Assembly (NCBI GenBank): GCA_003526465.1
Contig: DPWD01000042.1
Span: 1 to 5,175, forward strand
Length of the DNA stretch: 5,175 nucleotides
Reading direction: 5' to 3'
Source: Hyphomonadaceae bacterium
GTDB lineage: Bacteria > Pseudomonadota > Alphaproteobacteria > Caulobacterales > Aquidulcibacteraceae
How positions within the stretch are numbered: position 1 is the stretch's first letter; the number at the start of each line of letters is the position of its first letter. A program made the position numbers and the translations under genes. Positions 4,557-5,175 of this stretch are shown piece after piece. A model generated the notes under the pieces. That model was not told where the DNA came from. It did no database searches and saw only the letters and a list, made by a program, of their open reading frames with translations.

Positions 4557-5175
4557 CCGCACCGCTTGTGTTGGCGAGCGCGAGCCCGCGCCGGCTTGAA
4601 TTGCTGCGGCAGATCGGCGTTAAGCCCGACGCGGTAGTTTCAGCGGATGTCGATGAAACGCCGCTCAGGGGCGAAACCCCGCGCCTGTTGGCGCTGCGGC
4701 TTGCACGCGCCAAGGCAGAAGCGGTCGCTTCTTCTTGGACCGCCGGCGTCTCGCCGGCGGGGACGCCGGCGGTCCAAGATAGAGCGCAAGCGCCTCGCAT
4801 CCTCGCCGCCGACACTGTCGTTGCCGTCGGCCGGCGCATCTTGCCGAAGGCGGAAACCGAAGCTGAGGCGCGTGCTTGTTTGGCGCTGCTCTCGGGGCGC
4901 ACGCACAGGGTTTACACAGCAATCGCGTTGCGGACGAGCGATGGCCGCGTTCGCGAGCGCCTGGTTGAAACGCGCGTGCGGTTCAAGCTTCTGTCAGCTG
5001 CGGAGACCGACGCCTACGTTGCTTGCGGCGAATGGAAGGGCAAAGCTGGCGGCTACGCCGCGCAAGGGCGCGCCGCGCGCTTTATCGTTTCCATAATTGG
5101 CTCTTACTCTTCGGTGGTGGGACTGCCGCTCTACGAAACCGCGAACTTGCTCGATGGCGCGCGCGCGGGCGAAGC
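4553..5175 (+). CDS. maf: Maf family nucleoside triphosphate pyrophosphatase with in-frame palindromic insertion (3' truncated by window)
   Basis: The first 207 codons are present; the 3' end lies beyond the window. Maf proteins hydrolyse non-canonical or specific NTPs to NMP and pyrophosphate and are linked to division arrest. Motifs in order: SASPRR (9-14), DVDET with Glu35, ARAKAEAV with Lys54, [18 protein letters not shown] with Asp87 and Lys99, [14 protein letters not shown] (113-126), [20 protein letters not shown] (159-178) and [14 protein letters not shown] (183-196). All conserved catalytic residues I expect are intact. The oddity is residues 61-76 ([16 protein letters not shown]), a stretch encoded by a 47-bp palindrome and replacing nothing. 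Without it the spacing from AEAVA to LAADTV would be about eight residues, as in related Maf proteins from memory. The added loop lies between conserved segments, so the enzyme may still work. The start is the ATG overlapping the SDR stop. Subfamily specificity (dTTP/UTP or m7GTP type) is not assigned. Confidence 0.93.
   Translation, partial: MTAPLVLASASPRRLELLRQIGVKPDAVVSADVDETPLRGETPRLLALRLARAKAEAVASSWTAGVSPAGTPAVQDRAQAPRILAADTVVAVGRRILPKAETEAEARACLALLSGRTHRVYTAIALRTSDGRVRERLVETRVRFKLLSAAETDAYVACGEWKGKAGGYAAQGRAARFIVSIIGSYSSVVGLPLYETANLLDGARAGE
4733..4779. repeat. 47-bp palindromic element inserted in frame in maf
   Basis: The left arm TCTTGGACCGCCGGCGTC (4733-4750) is the exact reverse complement of the right arm GACGCCGGCGGTCCAAGA (4762-4779): 18 bp with no mismatch. 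The 11-nt loop TCGCCGGCGGG contains a further self-palindrome, and CGCCGGCG appears three times (4741-4748, 4752-4759, 4764-4771). With the following T at 4780 the unit spans exactly 16 codons of maf, keeping the frame. No reading frame on either strand has a stop within it. It has the form of a short palindromic repeat of the REP/RPE kind that probably recurs in the genome; only one copy is in this window, so dispersal is not shown here. In mRNA it would form a very stable hairpin inside the coding region. Confidence 0.85.

Noticed and set aside
4733..4779. Rho-independent terminator or sequencing/assembly artefact in maf
   Set aside because: There is no T-run, the reading frame and the conserved Maf motifs on both sides are preserved exactly, and the unit spans a whole number of codons, which an artefact would not be expected to do.

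Overview
The window is GC-rich and looks like chromosomal DNA of an alphaproteobacterium, probably from the Caulobacterales/Hyphomonadaceae side, although the order is an inference. The evidence is the gene set: murA, a DUF2948 gene, a UPF0262 gene, a low-molecular-weight phosphatase-like gene, infA and maf. From memory this is a widely conserved alphaproteobacterial neighbourhood. All genes found are on the + strand. The long minus-strand reading frames are shadows of GC-rich coding DNA.

Layout. Positions 1-145 hold no gene I can support. A small membrane protein resembling the DUF5132 family lies at 146-403. Positions 404-552 are non-coding but rich in inverted repeats, the last of which brackets the ribosome-binding region of a 41-residue, strongly basic small protein (553-678). 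A short spacer follows (679-766), with a possible promoter and an 11-bp direct repeat. The main cluster then runs murA (767-2041), DUF2948 (2049-2486), UPF0262 (2487-2960), LMW-PTP-like (2967-3419), infA (3469-3687), an SDR oxidoreductase (3684-4556) and maf (4553 to beyond the window end).

The genes are packed as one operon: gaps of 7, 0, 6 and 49 bp, then two successive ATGA stop/start overlaps. The cluster mixes envelope synthesis (MurA), translation initiation (IF-1) and nucleotide sanitation or division control (Maf) with conserved genes of unknown role. Two departures from the usual order stand out. No hisD lies between the DUF2948 and UPF0262 genes, and an SDR gene separates infA from maf.

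The most striking signal is inside maf. A 47-bp near-perfect palindrome (18-bp perfect arms, 11-nt loop) sits in frame at 4733-4779 and adds about 16 residues to a loop of Maf between two conserved motifs. It is open in all six frames and reads almost the same peptide on both strands. It looks like a small palindromic mobile repeat tolerated inside a protein gene, comparable in principle to Rickettsia palindromic elements. I see no defence system, CRISPR array, tRNA, rRNA or complete insertion sequence.
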